Counted from the first letter of the stretch, positions 19,001 to 26,191 are shown. The stretch is 64,000 bases of DNA from Acidobacteriota bacterium (GCA_016718135.1 JADKEF010000007.1:1-64000), one strand, 5' to 3'. Notes: a model not told the origin generated them from the sequence alone. Made by a program: numbers and translations.

Positions 19001-21117
19001 GGGGCTATGCTTTCCACTCCCGCCGGCCGAGCCGAACCGCCATCGTCGTCGGTCACGCTGACGGTGATCGTATAAACATCGCTTGGCGTTCCCACCGGAT
19101 TGTCATCCAAATATGTGTGTGTGGTCGCCGGAATGGTGGTGACACCGGCCGCAAGGTTAAGAACTGTGTTTGCCGATCCGTCACCCCAGTTGATCGTGAC
19201 CGTATGTGTGTCAAGCGTTCCCGGATCGGTGAAGCTGCCCGAAAGTGCCGTCGACTGGCCTTCGTTAAAGCTAGTCGGAGTCCTGCTCAGGGTTATCGCC
19301 GACGGAGCGACGTTGCTTACCGTATTGGTGAACGAGGCGTTGCCGGACAGTGCACCACTGTCGGCTACCGTTACGGTCACTGTATATGGGTCAGATCCGG
19401 TACCTGTCGGATTGTCATCCGCGTAGGTATGGTTCTGCGTTCCCAATGAGCCCGCTGAGGCCACGTTGAATACGGTATTCGGCGATCCATCGCCCCAGTT
19501 GACCGTCACCGCCCACGGGCCGCCGTCGGGGTCGACAAACGAACCAAGATTAAACGCCGTCGAAGCACCTTCATTTGCGGTCTGATTAGCCGGAGCAGTC
19601 ACGACCGGTGCCGTGCTACACGATCCGCCGGCCGTTATGTTCAGAGCCCATCCGCCGGAAATGCTGTGGCTTAAAATGGCGTCATCATCCAGGACATAGA
19701 GCGACCATGTCCCGTTAGGGTTTGTACCATTAAATACCGACAGAGCGGAACCGCCCAATGGTGCCGGGGCCGGAGCCTGAAAAGTATCGCCAGCTACATT
19801 ATTGGTCGGCCTGTACGTGCCGCTCGCAATATTCGTATTCGTGATCGGAAGCGCGGATGCTGCCGCGTCGTCGAGCACAAGATTGGTTCCAGAAAGGTCA
19901 CCATTACCGCCAACGTCGGACATAATGATCGCGTTGCCACCTGGGCCGACCAGCAGAATATCGATATCTTCGGTCCAGGCACTGTTCATACCATTAAGCT
20001 CGACGGTTACCTTTGTCGCATTTCCCGTGAACCCGGAAACTGCAATGCTAGACGGGTATGGTATTGATGGATTTGGATTATCCTGAATAGTGATCGCTCC
20101 CGTGTTAGCGAAGCGCGTGGTGGTTACACATGTGTTTCCGGGAATCGCCCCTTCGAATTCGCCGTTGGGAGCACTGCCAACCGAGGTAACCGCACCAGTT
20201 CCTAGATTGACTGTGCCGAACACATTAGTACCGCCACCGGTATAGGCATAGACGTAGAGGACGCCGTCTTTGTCGAAATCCATCCCCTGAGCAAAGTTGG
20301 CGGCAAGCCCGGTAGGTCCAACCAGCGTCGCTGCTCCCGTCGTCGTATTTATCGTGTAGATCGAATCCGTGGCGACATCGTGAGCATACATCACGCCCGC
20401 AGCATTGATCGCGATCGCTACAATGCAAGGGGTGGTCGCCTGAGTTGCTCCAACCGGAGTGGCCACGCCCGTGCCGGGATCAATTGTATAAAGCTGCGAG
20501 TTGGTGCCACACAGAGCAGACGCCGCATAGACGACTCCGGTTACAGGATGTATGGCCATTCCCCCAAAGAAGGTGTGACCGGCAATCGGCGCTGAAGGGC
20601 CGATCGCGGTGAACGCTCCCGTCGTAGTGTTGAGCGTGCCAAACTCACTGGGAGCGGAATTTAATGCGTAGAGGATCGTTCCAGCCGGATTGAAGTCCAT
20701 TGCAAAAATATCAGCGGGTTGCGACCCGATCACGGTCTGAGTACCAAACGCGTTCAAAGTGAATGAAACCAGGTGCTCAAATCCACCCCTGATATTTAAA
20801 GCATAGCCCGTATCGGTCGGAGCTTCAGTTTCCCCTATACGCTCCGCCGGTTTCAGACCGGAGCCACAAATCTGTGCCCAACCCTCGGGCTCACGGCCAG
20901 CGTAATTCTCATACTGCTCACATTCCGAAGCCGAGGAAACGCTCTCCACTGTCGGCGCGGGCGCGGGCTCTATCGATGAGGATGGGGCGACTGTTTCCCC
21001 TGCTCCGGCCGATGCAGTAAAGGCGATCGCACCAAAGGCTGCGATCCCAATAATCAGGCCGAGGAGGAGAATATTTTTACGGGTTATTTTCACGATCGAT
21101 CCGATAGCTTTTTTCAT
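16015..21117 (-). CDS. Giant secreted/surface protein (beta-propeller, P-domain, PKD, Ig-like, cohesin- and dockerin-like modules)
   Basis: About 1700 aa from an ATG with GGAG upstream; a TTG at 21141 precedes that motif and is unlikely. A signal or anchor segment (ILLLGLIIGIAAFGAIAF) is followed by a beta-propeller-like region (about 90-325) with repeated DP.TG..T.VG motifs. Next come a proprotein-convertase P-type domain (about 330-497, DIDILLVGPGG), PKD domains (about 505-710) with WGDGS motifs, an inserted region, another PKD-like domain and two Ig-like domains. The end is a cohesin-like domain (about 1255-1405), dockerin-like pair (about 1405-1480), second cohesin-like domain (about 1505-1640) and a basic tail. 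A terminator follows the stop. An extracellular structural or adhesive role is inferred; P-domains usually accompany proteases, but no protease domain is seen. Confidence 0.85.
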   Translation of the reverse strand: MKKAIGSIVKITRKNILLLGLIIGIAAFGAIAFTASAGAGETVAPSSSIEPAPAPTVESVSSASECEQYENYAGREPEGWAQICGSGLKPAERIGETEAPTDTGYALNIRGGFEHLVSFTLNAFGTQTVIGSQPADIFAMDFNPAGTILYALNSAPSEFGTLNTTTGAFTAIGPSAPIAGHTFFGGMAIHPVTGVVYAASALCGTNSQLYTIDPGTGVATPVGATQATTPCIVAIAINAAGVMYAHDVATDSIYTINTTTGAATLVGPTGLAANFAQGMDFDKDGVLYVYAYTGGGTNVFGTVNLGTGAVTSVGSAPNGEFEGAIPGNTCVTTTRFANTGAITIQDNPNPSIPYPSSIAVSGFTGNATKVTVELNGMNSAWTEDIDILLVGPGGNAIIMSDVGGNGDLSGTNLVLDDAAASALPITNTNIASGTYRPTNNVAGDTFQAPAPAPLGGSALSVFNGTNPNGTWSLYVLDDDAILSHSISGGWALNITAGGSCSTAPVVTAPANQTANEGASTAFNLGSFVDPDGGPWAVTVNWGDGSPNTVFNVASAGSLGTQNHTYADDNPTGTGSDPYTVTVTVADSGALSGNASFTNTVSNVAPSAITLSRTPTSFNEGQSTALSGSFTDPGTLDTHTVTINWGDGSANTVLNLAAGVTTIPATTHTYLDDNPVGTPSDVYTITVSVTDDDGGSARPAGVESIAPEMSEAEQIILAERLRTSSPGPSIPAAFDSKVLSRTGSEEPSANCVFPSPFGTATINTSGTVVTITTCSFAGEYSTINGAVAGQTLRFTSSVAGDEVTIRSGTPAGPVIADGPMPLTFVNTFGGTIFAHWSLPGCGTQSNCRITTVQCTANCLGTVPGTTTVTVNNVAPTATFSNGGPYVIGQAGTVSFSGQADPSAVDLAGLRYSYDLDNNGTFDVGDGTYAGSVAATSAAFPAQIAPGSYTVRGRVIDDDTGFTDYTTVVTVSKANTTTTVTAAPASPSVFGQSVTFTATVAVVAPGVGTPTGTVSFNIDGNIYCTNTPLTAGLTATCTQAGLPALPAGLRNVVALYNGDAGFNGSAGTLNYTVNKALPTLTITGDTPDPSIIGQPYAVTWTVGVTAPGAGTPTGTVTIADGIDTCTAPVGAGVCNMVSTTAGNKALTGFYSGDANFFSASTLPPGVPHVVNMSISGTVRDGITLALAAGQPMTLLCASPAVSSATANASGVFTFTGQFTGPCELYPNTNFSEPFSRFFTPTGNITGADFLVWATAGGFPRTIRFPTQYVAPGAAGSMPIIMNSLNNEASVAFSFTYDINPFSQPPVVVCGADAPGCTVTNNTSVFGRVGFTVTAAPGGFSRPAGTPLDAPEGSGPKEIARINFQTAVTTTLPSTDFVPQNTPTAFSITEVGTPNSLTAVFLTAARVVFAQGREGDVAGRNTGNGAYEAADLVQMRRFISGLDIPVTTHNEFQRADTAPAASKGDGTLNATDLVQARRYVAGLDAGQSAGGAGAAAPAPMAPPAPERAEGTTEIAIGDAQATNGTRISVPVSMRANGNEVAASFTIRYDETRLTNPDVTLADGAPEGAVLTFGKAEPGYLRILIDSTNAFGQTKDARLVDISFDVLERAPSGETSLEIEDLVFSDAGANQTRSRATNGTISIAGSIPADTEKDNFLTRVRRPTVDPTVNMIEEWLDNTIVTLRPRERGETQQPRTITRGRFQR

Positions 21118-21386
21118 TTTCGGTTTCAAGGCTCCTGACAATTAATAAGTATTCCTACGTTCGGAAAACGGCACGCGTAAGTGCGTAAGCGGTGCTCTCG
21201 CTTATTTCTAAACGAAAGACCGATGCTTCGCACATTGGTACGTCTCAAAGGCTCAAATTTTCCGAGTATTACGAACCCTTGCAGTGTAGGCGCAAAGCGC
21301 TGTAATGTCAACGGTTTCGCGCCGTAACTGGCGTCGCCGTCACCCATCGGACGAACGACGCTCAGTAGTATGGCAGGCTTGCTCCG

Positions 21387-21623
21387 TCAGGTCTTCGCGT
21401 CCAGGCTTTTCACCCAATCGAGAAACGAATCTTCATAGACAAGCCAGTCTCGTGCGCCCCGACGCGGGGCGGTTTCTAGTGTTCCTGACTCGCACATTTC
21501 GCGTAGTGCCCGGCGTGAGAGTGGCGGAATGACGATGCGATGAGAGCGGATGAGGCGTTCGACTTCAGAAAGGCGCAGCTTTGTGCGCGGCGATAAATCC
21601 AATAAACGTTGCGTGGTATTCAT
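21387..21623 (-). CDS. Small helix-turn-helix (excisionase/MerR-like) DNA-binding protein
   Basis: A 78-aa basic protein with a predicted DNA-binding helix-turn-helix (LRLSEVERLI, then SRRALREMCESG) and a wing-like segment ending WLVYEDSFLDWV. This resembles small MerR/excisionase-type regulators of mobile elements. It is divergent from the phage lysis genes, with about 280 bp between them, so it may regulate that cassette. No clear ribosome binding site precedes the ATG. Function is inferred from fold and context only. Confidence 0.6.
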   Translation of the reverse strand: MNTTQRLLDLSPRTKLRLSEVERLIRSHRIVIPPLSRRALREMCESGTLETAPRRGARDWLVYEDSFLDWVKSLDAKT

Positions 21624-21906
21624 ATGTGTTGTGTGTAGATCTAATTGAATTATTAGCCGCTGTTAGCGGTTTGAGCGGGGCATTCACAGCGTTAAACGTG
21701 TTTAGCGGCGGAATGCGTCGAAATGGGAAAGATACACCAATATGAGCAAAATACTGCATCTTCGGCGGATTGGTATTCCAATTTTTCATAACTTGAGCTA
21801 GTCTCAAAAACATGGCCGGGCGATATGTAAGCGGCGAGGGAAATCTCATTATAAAAGGCTCGCCCGTTTCGTCCGGTCATTTGATAATACGCAACAGGTG
21901 TGTTTC
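21624..21906. promoter_or_regulatory. Divergent control region with TTAGCGG-type repeats
   Basis: About 280 bp between the HTH gene and the endolysin. CCGCT-gtt-AGCGG forms a palindrome at 21657-21669, and a further tttagcgg occurs near 21710. This is a plausible operator for the divergent HTH protein, but unproven. No consensus promoter stands out. Confidence 0.3.
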
Positions 21907-23001
21907 ATGCAAGAGATATTTTTGCAAAAGACAAACAAAATGACATTTACCGAACAAGATAAATTAAAGGCACTCGCGATCGTCAGCATCTTTGAGACGT
22001 CGAAGCCGTTTGGCAGCTACGCCGCCTGCGTCGTGCTCAATGACGGTGCCGGCGTTTCGTACGGAATCGCACAGTTCACGCACCGCTCGGGCTCGTTGTG
22101 GGAGGTGGTCGATAGATATCTAAACGCCGGCGGGCAGATCGGCCGCGAGGTATTGGCCGCTGCGATCCCGCTATTGAAACGCAATAACGTTTCGGCGATC
22201 GAAAGACTCGCGTCGGACACACGTTTCAAAAAGGCCCTGATCGCCGCCGCCGTGACCCGCGAGATGAAGGAAGCACAGCATTTCGTCGCGACGACACGTT
22301 ATCTGCGGCCCGCGATCGATATCTGTACTCGGATGGGATTTTCACTGCCGCTCTCGCTCGCGGTAGTTTACGACTCGGTCGTGCACGGCAGCTGGGAACG
22401 GATCGCCGGACGCGTCGGTACACGATCTGCCGATGAAAAAGCTTGGATCACTGAATACGTCCGCAAACGCCACATCTGGCTGACGGCGATCGTTCGGCTG
22501 AGATCGACCACGTATCGAACACGATTCTTCCTGAATCAGATCGCGACGGGAAATTGGTACTTAAAACTGCCACTGATCGTGCACGGCGTGAAACTGTCAG
22601 AACCATCTGCGTCAGCGGGTGGCACGACCGCGGTGGGCGGATCAACTGTCTCGAAGCCCACGGACGTCCCATCCCCGGCACCCTTGCCGCCCGCTCACGC
22701 AGGCGGTTCTGACTTGCTCGCGACTGCCGCGTCCAACTTCGACCGCATCGACGGCGTCGTCACGGGCGTTGTCACACGCACCGACCGTGCGAAATCGTTG
22801 TGGACGACGGTGATCGGGACGCTGTCACAGGCACTGTGGGCAATCTTCGGCTTCGTCGCGGGCCTGCCACGCGAGGTTTGGATCGTCGTAGCCCTGATCG
22901 CTGCGGCGTTCATGCTGTTCTTCCTCTATCGCCAGCTCGTTCTGGGACGTATCCGCGAACAACTGACGACTGACCATCGACAACTGACAACTGCTATATG
23001 A
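21907..23001 (+). CDS. GH46-like (chitosanase-fold) phage endolysin with C-terminal membrane anchor
   Basis: About 364 aa. Residues about 15-210 resemble the GH46/chitosanase-type lysozyme fold, with Glu in IVSIFETSKPFGSYAAC and Asp in VLNDGAGVSYGIAQFTHRSG placed as the family's catalytic pair. It would cut glycan strands of peptidoglycan. After a Pro/Ser/Thr-rich linker (about 225-260) there is one C-terminal membrane segment (WIVVALIAAAFMLFFLY), unusual for a soluble endolysin. AGGTG lies before the ATG at 21907. An alternative start at 21940 follows an A-rich leader like those of other genes in this cassette. It overlaps the next gene by ATGA, suggesting coupled translation. Confidence 0.72.
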   Translation: MQEIFLQKTNKMTFTEQDKLKALAIVSIFETSKPFGSYAACVVLNDGAGVSYGIAQFTHRSGSLWEVVDRYLNAGGQIGREVLAAAIPLLKRNNVSAIERLASDTRFKKALIAAAVTREMKEAQHFVATTRYLRPAIDICTRMGFSLPLSLAVVYDSVVHGSWERIAGRVGTRSADEKAWITEYVRKRHIWLTAIVRLRSTTYRTRFFLNQIATGNWYLKLPLIVHGVKLSEPSASAGGTTAVGGSTVSKPTDVPSPAPLPPAHAGGSDLLATAASNFDRIDGVVTGVVTRTDRAKSLWTTVIGTLSQALWAIFGFVAGLPREVWIVVALIAAAFMLFFLYRQLVLGRIREQLTTDHRQLTTAI

Positions 23002-23186
23002 ACGACACAAAAAACATCCTCATCGCCTGGCTCAGCTCGACGACCTCGGTCCTGGCCGCCATTGAATATCGCGAACTCATAACCATCGTCTCCGCGATCG
23101 TGTTGCCGGTACTGTTCTTCACGATCGGCAAAACGGTGGATGTGCTGGTGCAGGTTTATTTGAAGAACAAGGAAAAGAAGGAATGA
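22998..23186 (+). CDS. Holin-like small membrane protein
   Basis: A 62-aa protein with one or two hydrophobic segments, the main one being ITIVSAIVLPVLFFTIG, and a charged C-terminus ending KNKEKKE. That is typical of holins in size and tail charge. It starts in an ATGA overlap with the endolysin stop and ends in an ATGA overlap with the next gene, so the three are probably translated together. Its position between endolysin and an Rz-like protein supports a lysis role; the sequence alone would not. Confidence 0.6.
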   Translation: MNDTKNILIAWLSSTTSVLAAIEYRELITIVSAIVLPVLFFTIGKTVDVLVQVYLKNKEKKE

Positions 23187-23665
23187 ATACTCACACAAAG
23201 ATCTACATCGGTCTCGCCCTAGCAACTCTTACCATCGCGGCATTCATATTTAGTTCGATCTGGACGACGCGAAAATTCACGAAGCTCGAACGAGAACTAA
23301 ACGACGCGAAGCAGGCAGTGCAAACCGCCGACAAACTCGCCGCCCAGCGTGATATCGAGGCCGCCGAATACAAACAAAAACTCGAATATCTCGAAAGTAA
23401 TCTCACCGAGATCCAAACTATTGCAAGGAAACAAGATGAAGAACTGGAAAAGCTCACTACTGATACCGGCCGTGCTCGTACTACTCTCGAACGCACACGC
23501 CGCATACGCTCAATCGACACCACCGCCGCCGAACTCTGCGCAAAGCTCGCCGAGCCGCCGGCCCCCCCCCCCGGGGGGGGGGGGGGGGGGGGTTTGTTTT
23601 GTTGCTTCTCCGCCCCTCGTGGTTGTGGGGGGGCCGGGGGGGGCCCCCCCCCCCCGATCCGGTAG
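23183..23665 (+). CDS. Rz-like (i-spanin-like) coiled-coil membrane protein; 3' end uncertain
   Basis: An N-terminal membrane segment (YIGLALATLTIAAFIFSSIW) is followed by a charged coiled coil to about residue 115, then DTTAAELCAKLAE. A single inner-membrane anchor plus periplasmic coiled coil, directly after holin and endolysin genes, fits an Rz-type spanin subunit. The frame beyond about 23563 runs into C and G homopolymers and encodes only Pro/Gly runs. The true stop is therefore hidden or lost, and a length near 125-130 aa is more plausible than 160. Confidence 0.55.
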   Translation: MNTHTKIYIGLALATLTIAAFIFSSIWTTRKFTKLERELNDAKQAVQTADKLAAQRDIEAAEYKQKLEYLESNLTEIQTIARKQDEELEKLTTDTGRARTTLERTRRIRSIDTTAAELCAKLAEPPAPPPGGGGGGGLFCCFSAPRGCGGAGGGPPPPIR

Positions 23666-23678
23666 GGGATGTGATTGA
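23436..23678 (+). CDS. Out-of-frame gene start inside the Rz-like gene (Rz1-like or coiled-coil secreted protein), 3' end disrupted
   Basis: An ATG at 23436, preceded by AAGGA at 7-nt spacing, opens a frame different from the surrounding Rz-like gene. It encodes a good signal peptide (MKNWKSSLLIPAVLVLLSNA, then HAAYAQ) followed by a proline-rich STPPPPNSAQ segment. Nested, exported, proline-rich genes are the hallmark of Rz1 spanins, but no lipobox cysteine is present. The frame runs into the homopolymer patch. It may instead be the N-terminus of the coiled-coil protein continuing at 23655-24003. Confidence 0.5.
   Translation: MKNWKSSLLIPAVLVLLSNAHAAYAQSTPPPPNSAQSSPSRRPPPPGGGGGGVCFVASPPLVVVGGPGGAPPPRSGRGCD
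23563..23660. other. C/G homopolymer patch, probable sequence artefact
   Basis: Runs of about 10 C, about 19 G, 8 G and 14 C surround a short G/T-rich stretch. Nothing similar occurs elsewhere in the window. Frames on either side do not join, which suggests wrong run lengths or a false join in the consensus. Confidence 0.75.
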
Positions 23679-24003
23679 TCGCTGCTCCGCCGCCGTCGAC
23701 GAACTCAAGGCGAGCCGTGTACTGATCGATGCCCTCGACGCGGAGAATGCGTCACTCAAGTCCCGGCTCGAAACTGAGAAACGCACGACCGCGGTCCTTA
23801 CCGAGCTGAACGAAACACGAAAGAGTGAATCAGACGCACTACGAAAAGCGCTCGATGCCAAGAACGAGAGCCTTGCCGCCCGCGATGCGGTCATCACGAC
23901 TCAGGACAAGCTCATCGACGCTCTCAAAGCCAAGAGGCCAAGTCCGTGGCGACGCTTGGGCGACATTCTCATCGGAGCCGCGGCGATCGCGGTATTGAAA
24001 TAA
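23599..24003 (+). CDS. Coiled-coil protein with C-terminal hydrophobic segment (5' end disrupted)
   Basis: From about 23655 the frame encodes a heptad-rich helix (VIDRCSAAVDELKASRVLID onward) to about residue 110, then PSPWRRLGDILIGAAAIAVL at the C-terminus. The first 20 codons are homopolymer translation and are not credible. The probable true N-terminus is the signal-peptide frame beginning at 23436. It lies between the lysis genes and the portal gene, so a phage-derived envelope or lysis function is likely, but no family was recognised. Confidence 0.5.
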   Translation: MLLLRPSWLWGGRGGPPPPDPVGDVIDRCSAAVDELKASRVLIDALDAENASLKSRLETEKRTTAVLTELNETRKSESDALRKALDAKNESLAARDAVITTQDKLIDALKAKRPSPWRRLGDILIGAAAIAVLK

Positions 24004-24014
24004 CAAACCCACAC

Positions 24015-24112
24015 GCGGAAAGCGAAGATCGATACGGGTCGGCGTCGCCCTCCCAACCCAACTCCCATTCCCACCATGAACGGCGCCGATCCGTACGATC
24101 TTCCCTTTCCGC
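24015..24112. repeat. Paired inverted repeat between lysis genes and portal gene
   Basis: The arm at 24015-24043 (gcggaaagcgaagatcg...) and the arm at 24085-24112 are near-complementary, with a few mismatches and one indel. They are separated by about 40 bp. This resembles the other REP-like pairs in the cassette. Confidence 0.65.
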
Positions 24113-24128
24113 GAACGCATAAATATAT

Positions 24129-25598
24129 ATGAACAACCACATCGAACAAGCCCTCGCCGACCTCCGCGACCGAGCTCTCAGATACGAACGCCCCGAACGC
24201 TATTACAACGGCGAACACGACCTAAAATTTGCAACCGAGAAATTTGAAAACACCTTTGGGACGCTGTTTCGCGAATTTGCTTTGAATCTGTGTCCGGTCG
24301 TCTGCGACGCAGTGCGGGACAAGTTGCGGATCACCGGATTTTCCGTTGACAGCATCTTCGCGGCTGGCCGCGATGGTGAGCGGAAAGGCTCTGCCTTTCC
24401 GGCGAGTCCTCAAAATGTTCCCGGAGGCTCGGCCTCCAAGTGCGGCGGCATAGCCGCAAATCCATTTGGCAATGGCGACGGAAAGGCAGAGCCTTTCCGC
24501 TCACCGGGCGGCAAAGCCGCAGAAATTGCCCGCTCAATTTGGAACCGCAACCGCATGGCCACTCGTGCCGGCGAGATCCACAAAGAAGTCCTCAAGACCG
24601 GCGACGCATACCTTATCGTATGGCCCGACGATCTGGGACGTGCCTGTCTCTACCCGAACCGTGCGGCAAATATCTCGGTCACATACGACGAAGATTCTCT
24701 GGGACGTATCGCCTACGCCGCCAAAGCATGGCCGACAGCGGATAAACGCGTTCGTCTAAATCTGCTCTACCCCGACCGTATCGAGCGGTATATCTCAAAG
24801 GAAAAGTCTGAAGGTGCGTTGCCTGAACCGAAGGAGTTTGAGCGCGTCGGACCGCAGGCTACCAGCCTGCCGGTTGAACACAAGCAGGCTGGCAGCCTGC
24901 GGTCCGACGCCGTCATCCCAAATCCCTACGGCATCGTCCCCGTCTTCCATTTCGCTAACAACGCCGATCTTGGGACGTACGGACGCAGCGAGCTTGAGGC
25001 GGCGATACCGGTGCAGGATGGGTTGAACAAATCGGTGCTCGATATGCTGGTGGCGATGGAGTACTCGGCGTTTCGACAGCGTTGGGTCGCGGGGATCGAG
25101 GTCGATTACGACGCTGAGGGCAAAGCGATCTCGCCGTTCAAGAACGGCGTCGACAATCTTTGGGTCGCAGGAAAAGACGCGCGATTTGGCGATTTTGAGG
25201 CCGCACAGCTCGATCAATTCCTGCGGGTCAAGGACAGTTTTAGAGTCGATATCGCCTCGGTCACAGGGACGCCGCTGCATTATTTCCTGCAACAAGTCGG
25301 CGAATTTGCCAGCGGCGAATCTCTAAAACAATCCGGCACGCGCTTCCTCGCCAAGGTCCGCGACCGCCAGGAATCCTTCGGCCAAGTCTGGGCCGACGCA
25401 ATGTCATTCGCTCTGAGAATCGAAGGAAATCCTGGGACGCAACTCCTAACCAACTGGGAAGACCCATCGCCCATGACCGAACGGGAAAGGCTAGAAAACC
25501 TACTCCTTAAACGCCAACTCGGCTTGCCCGTAGAACAGGCGTCGATCGAGGCGGGCTATGGTGCAGCGGATGCGTCGACGATGACCGCTACTTCTTGA
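24129..25598 (+). CDS. Phage portal protein (SPP1 Gp6-like), carrying two in-frame palindromic insertions
   Basis: 489 aa. The core (about 130-470) resembles SPP1-Gp6-type portals: GDAYLIVWPDD, YPNRAANISVTYDED, PNPYGIVPVFHFAN, GRSELEAAIPVQDGLNKSV and an SVTGTPLHYFLQ segment. Portals form the ring through which DNA enters the capsid. Residues about 83-125 and 239-261 are encoded by palindromic repeats (24377-24503 and 24844-24910). Both keep the frame, so the gene remains open. No Shine-Dalgarno precedes the ATG, only A/T. The stop overlaps by 11 bp the end of a convergent gene. No terminase gene is next to it, although one usually is. Confidence 0.82.
   Translation: MNNHIEQALADLRDRALRYERPERYYNGEHDLKFATEKFENTFGTLFREFALNLCPVVCDAVRDKLRITGFSVDSIFAAGRDGERKGSAFPASPQNVPGGSASKCGGIAANPFGNGDGKAEPFRSPGGKAAEIARSIWNRNRMATRAGEIHKEVLKTGDAYLIVWPDDLGRACLYPNRAANISVTYDEDSLGRIAYAAKAWPTADKRVRLNLLYPDRIERYISKEKSEGALPEPKEFERVGPQATSLPVEHKQAGSLRSDAVIPNPYGIVPVFHFANNADLGTYGRSELEAAIPVQDGLNKSVLDMLVAMEYSAFRQRWVAGIEVDYDAEGKAISPFKNGVDNLWVAGKDARFGDFEAAQLDQFLRVKDSFRVDIASVTGTPLHYFLQQVGEFASGESLKQSGTRFLAKVRDRQESFGQVWADAMSFALRIEGNPGTQLLTNWEDPSPMTERERLENLLLKRQLGLPVEQASIEAGYGAADASTMTATS
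24377..24503. repeat. Composite palindromic element inside the portal gene
   Basis: The 25-bp arms at 24377-24401 and 24479-24503 are perfect inverted copies (core ggaaaggc-tct-gcctttcc). Between them lie smaller palindromes: ggaggctcggcctcc (24423-24437), gcggcatagccgc (24445-24457) and ccatttggcaatgg (24462-24475). The element is 127 bp long, and the reading frame stays open through it. Confidence 0.85.
24844..24910. repeat. REP pair (GGAC type) inside the portal gene
   Basis: The arms at 24844-24870 and 24884-24910 match in inverted orientation at 26 of 27 bases around a 13-bp loop. Each arm has a GTCGGAC head and a hairpin of the form gcaggct-n3-agcctgc. The same unit flanks the RAYT transposase gene at 35.7-36.4 kb. 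Confidence 0.88.
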
Positions 25599-26124
25599 TC
25601 TTGATCGTCTTCATCGCATTGTCGATCAGGGTTTCGGCGGTGGTATCGGCGGACGGGAATAGGGCATTGAAAAAGACCCTTGCTCCCTTTGGGCCTTCGT
25701 AGAGGTAAAAGATCCGCTCGACTTTGTCCTTTACGGTGCTTCCTTTACGTGCGGTTTCCGCCAAGAAGACGAGCCGCAGGCCGCGTAAACCGTTTGCTGT
25801 TGGATACTCGCCAATGTTGATCAGGGTGGTGTCTGCAAACGACGCATCCTCGTAGGCCGAGCTGATCATTTCGTAACCAAATTCGCCCAGCGATATGTCG
25901 ACCTGCGATTCGTTGATGACGAGGACAACAGCGTCCTTACCATCGGGCGAAACTTTCAAAAAACCTGCGTGCAGATCGCCTGGTTCTTTTTTAACGGTCA
26001 TTCCGGCTGGCGGGCAAAACGAAAGGATAGAACCGGCCGGGCCGTATGGCTTGCACGGCTGCTGGGCAAGCACGGTCAGCGACGAAAGAAAGATGAAAAA
26101 CAGTGTAACGGTTAAGCGGCGCAT
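25588..26124 (-). CDS. Secreted protein of unknown function inside the phage cassette
   Basis: 178 aa with a signal peptide (MRRLTVTLFFIFLSSLTVLA). The mature part has two early cysteines (QQPCKPYG, LSFCPPAG). I recognise no family. AGGAG lies 7 nt before the ATG, unlike the surrounding phage genes. It is transcribed against the portal and scaffold genes and overlaps the portal stop by 11 bp, so it looks like a later insertion or a separately transcribed accessory (moron-like) gene. Confidence 0.7.
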   Translation of the reverse strand: MRRLTVTLFFIFLSSLTVLAQQPCKPYGPAGSILSFCPPAGMTVKKEPGDLHAGFLKVSPDGKDAVVLVINESQVDISLGEFGYEMISSAYEDASFADTTLINIGEYPTANGLRGLRLVFLAETARKGSTVKDKVERIFYLYEGPKGARVFFNALFPSADTTAETLIDNAMKTIKIKK

Positions 26125-26191
26125 TGATCGTCTCCTGATCTAAAGAGTTAGGGATCCCTAATTGTGACACAAAGATAATCTCAAAAAAATT

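Noticed and set aside
24795..25295. 166-aa minus-strand frame opposite the portal gene
   Set aside because: It is antisense to conserved portal motifs and includes translated REP sequence.
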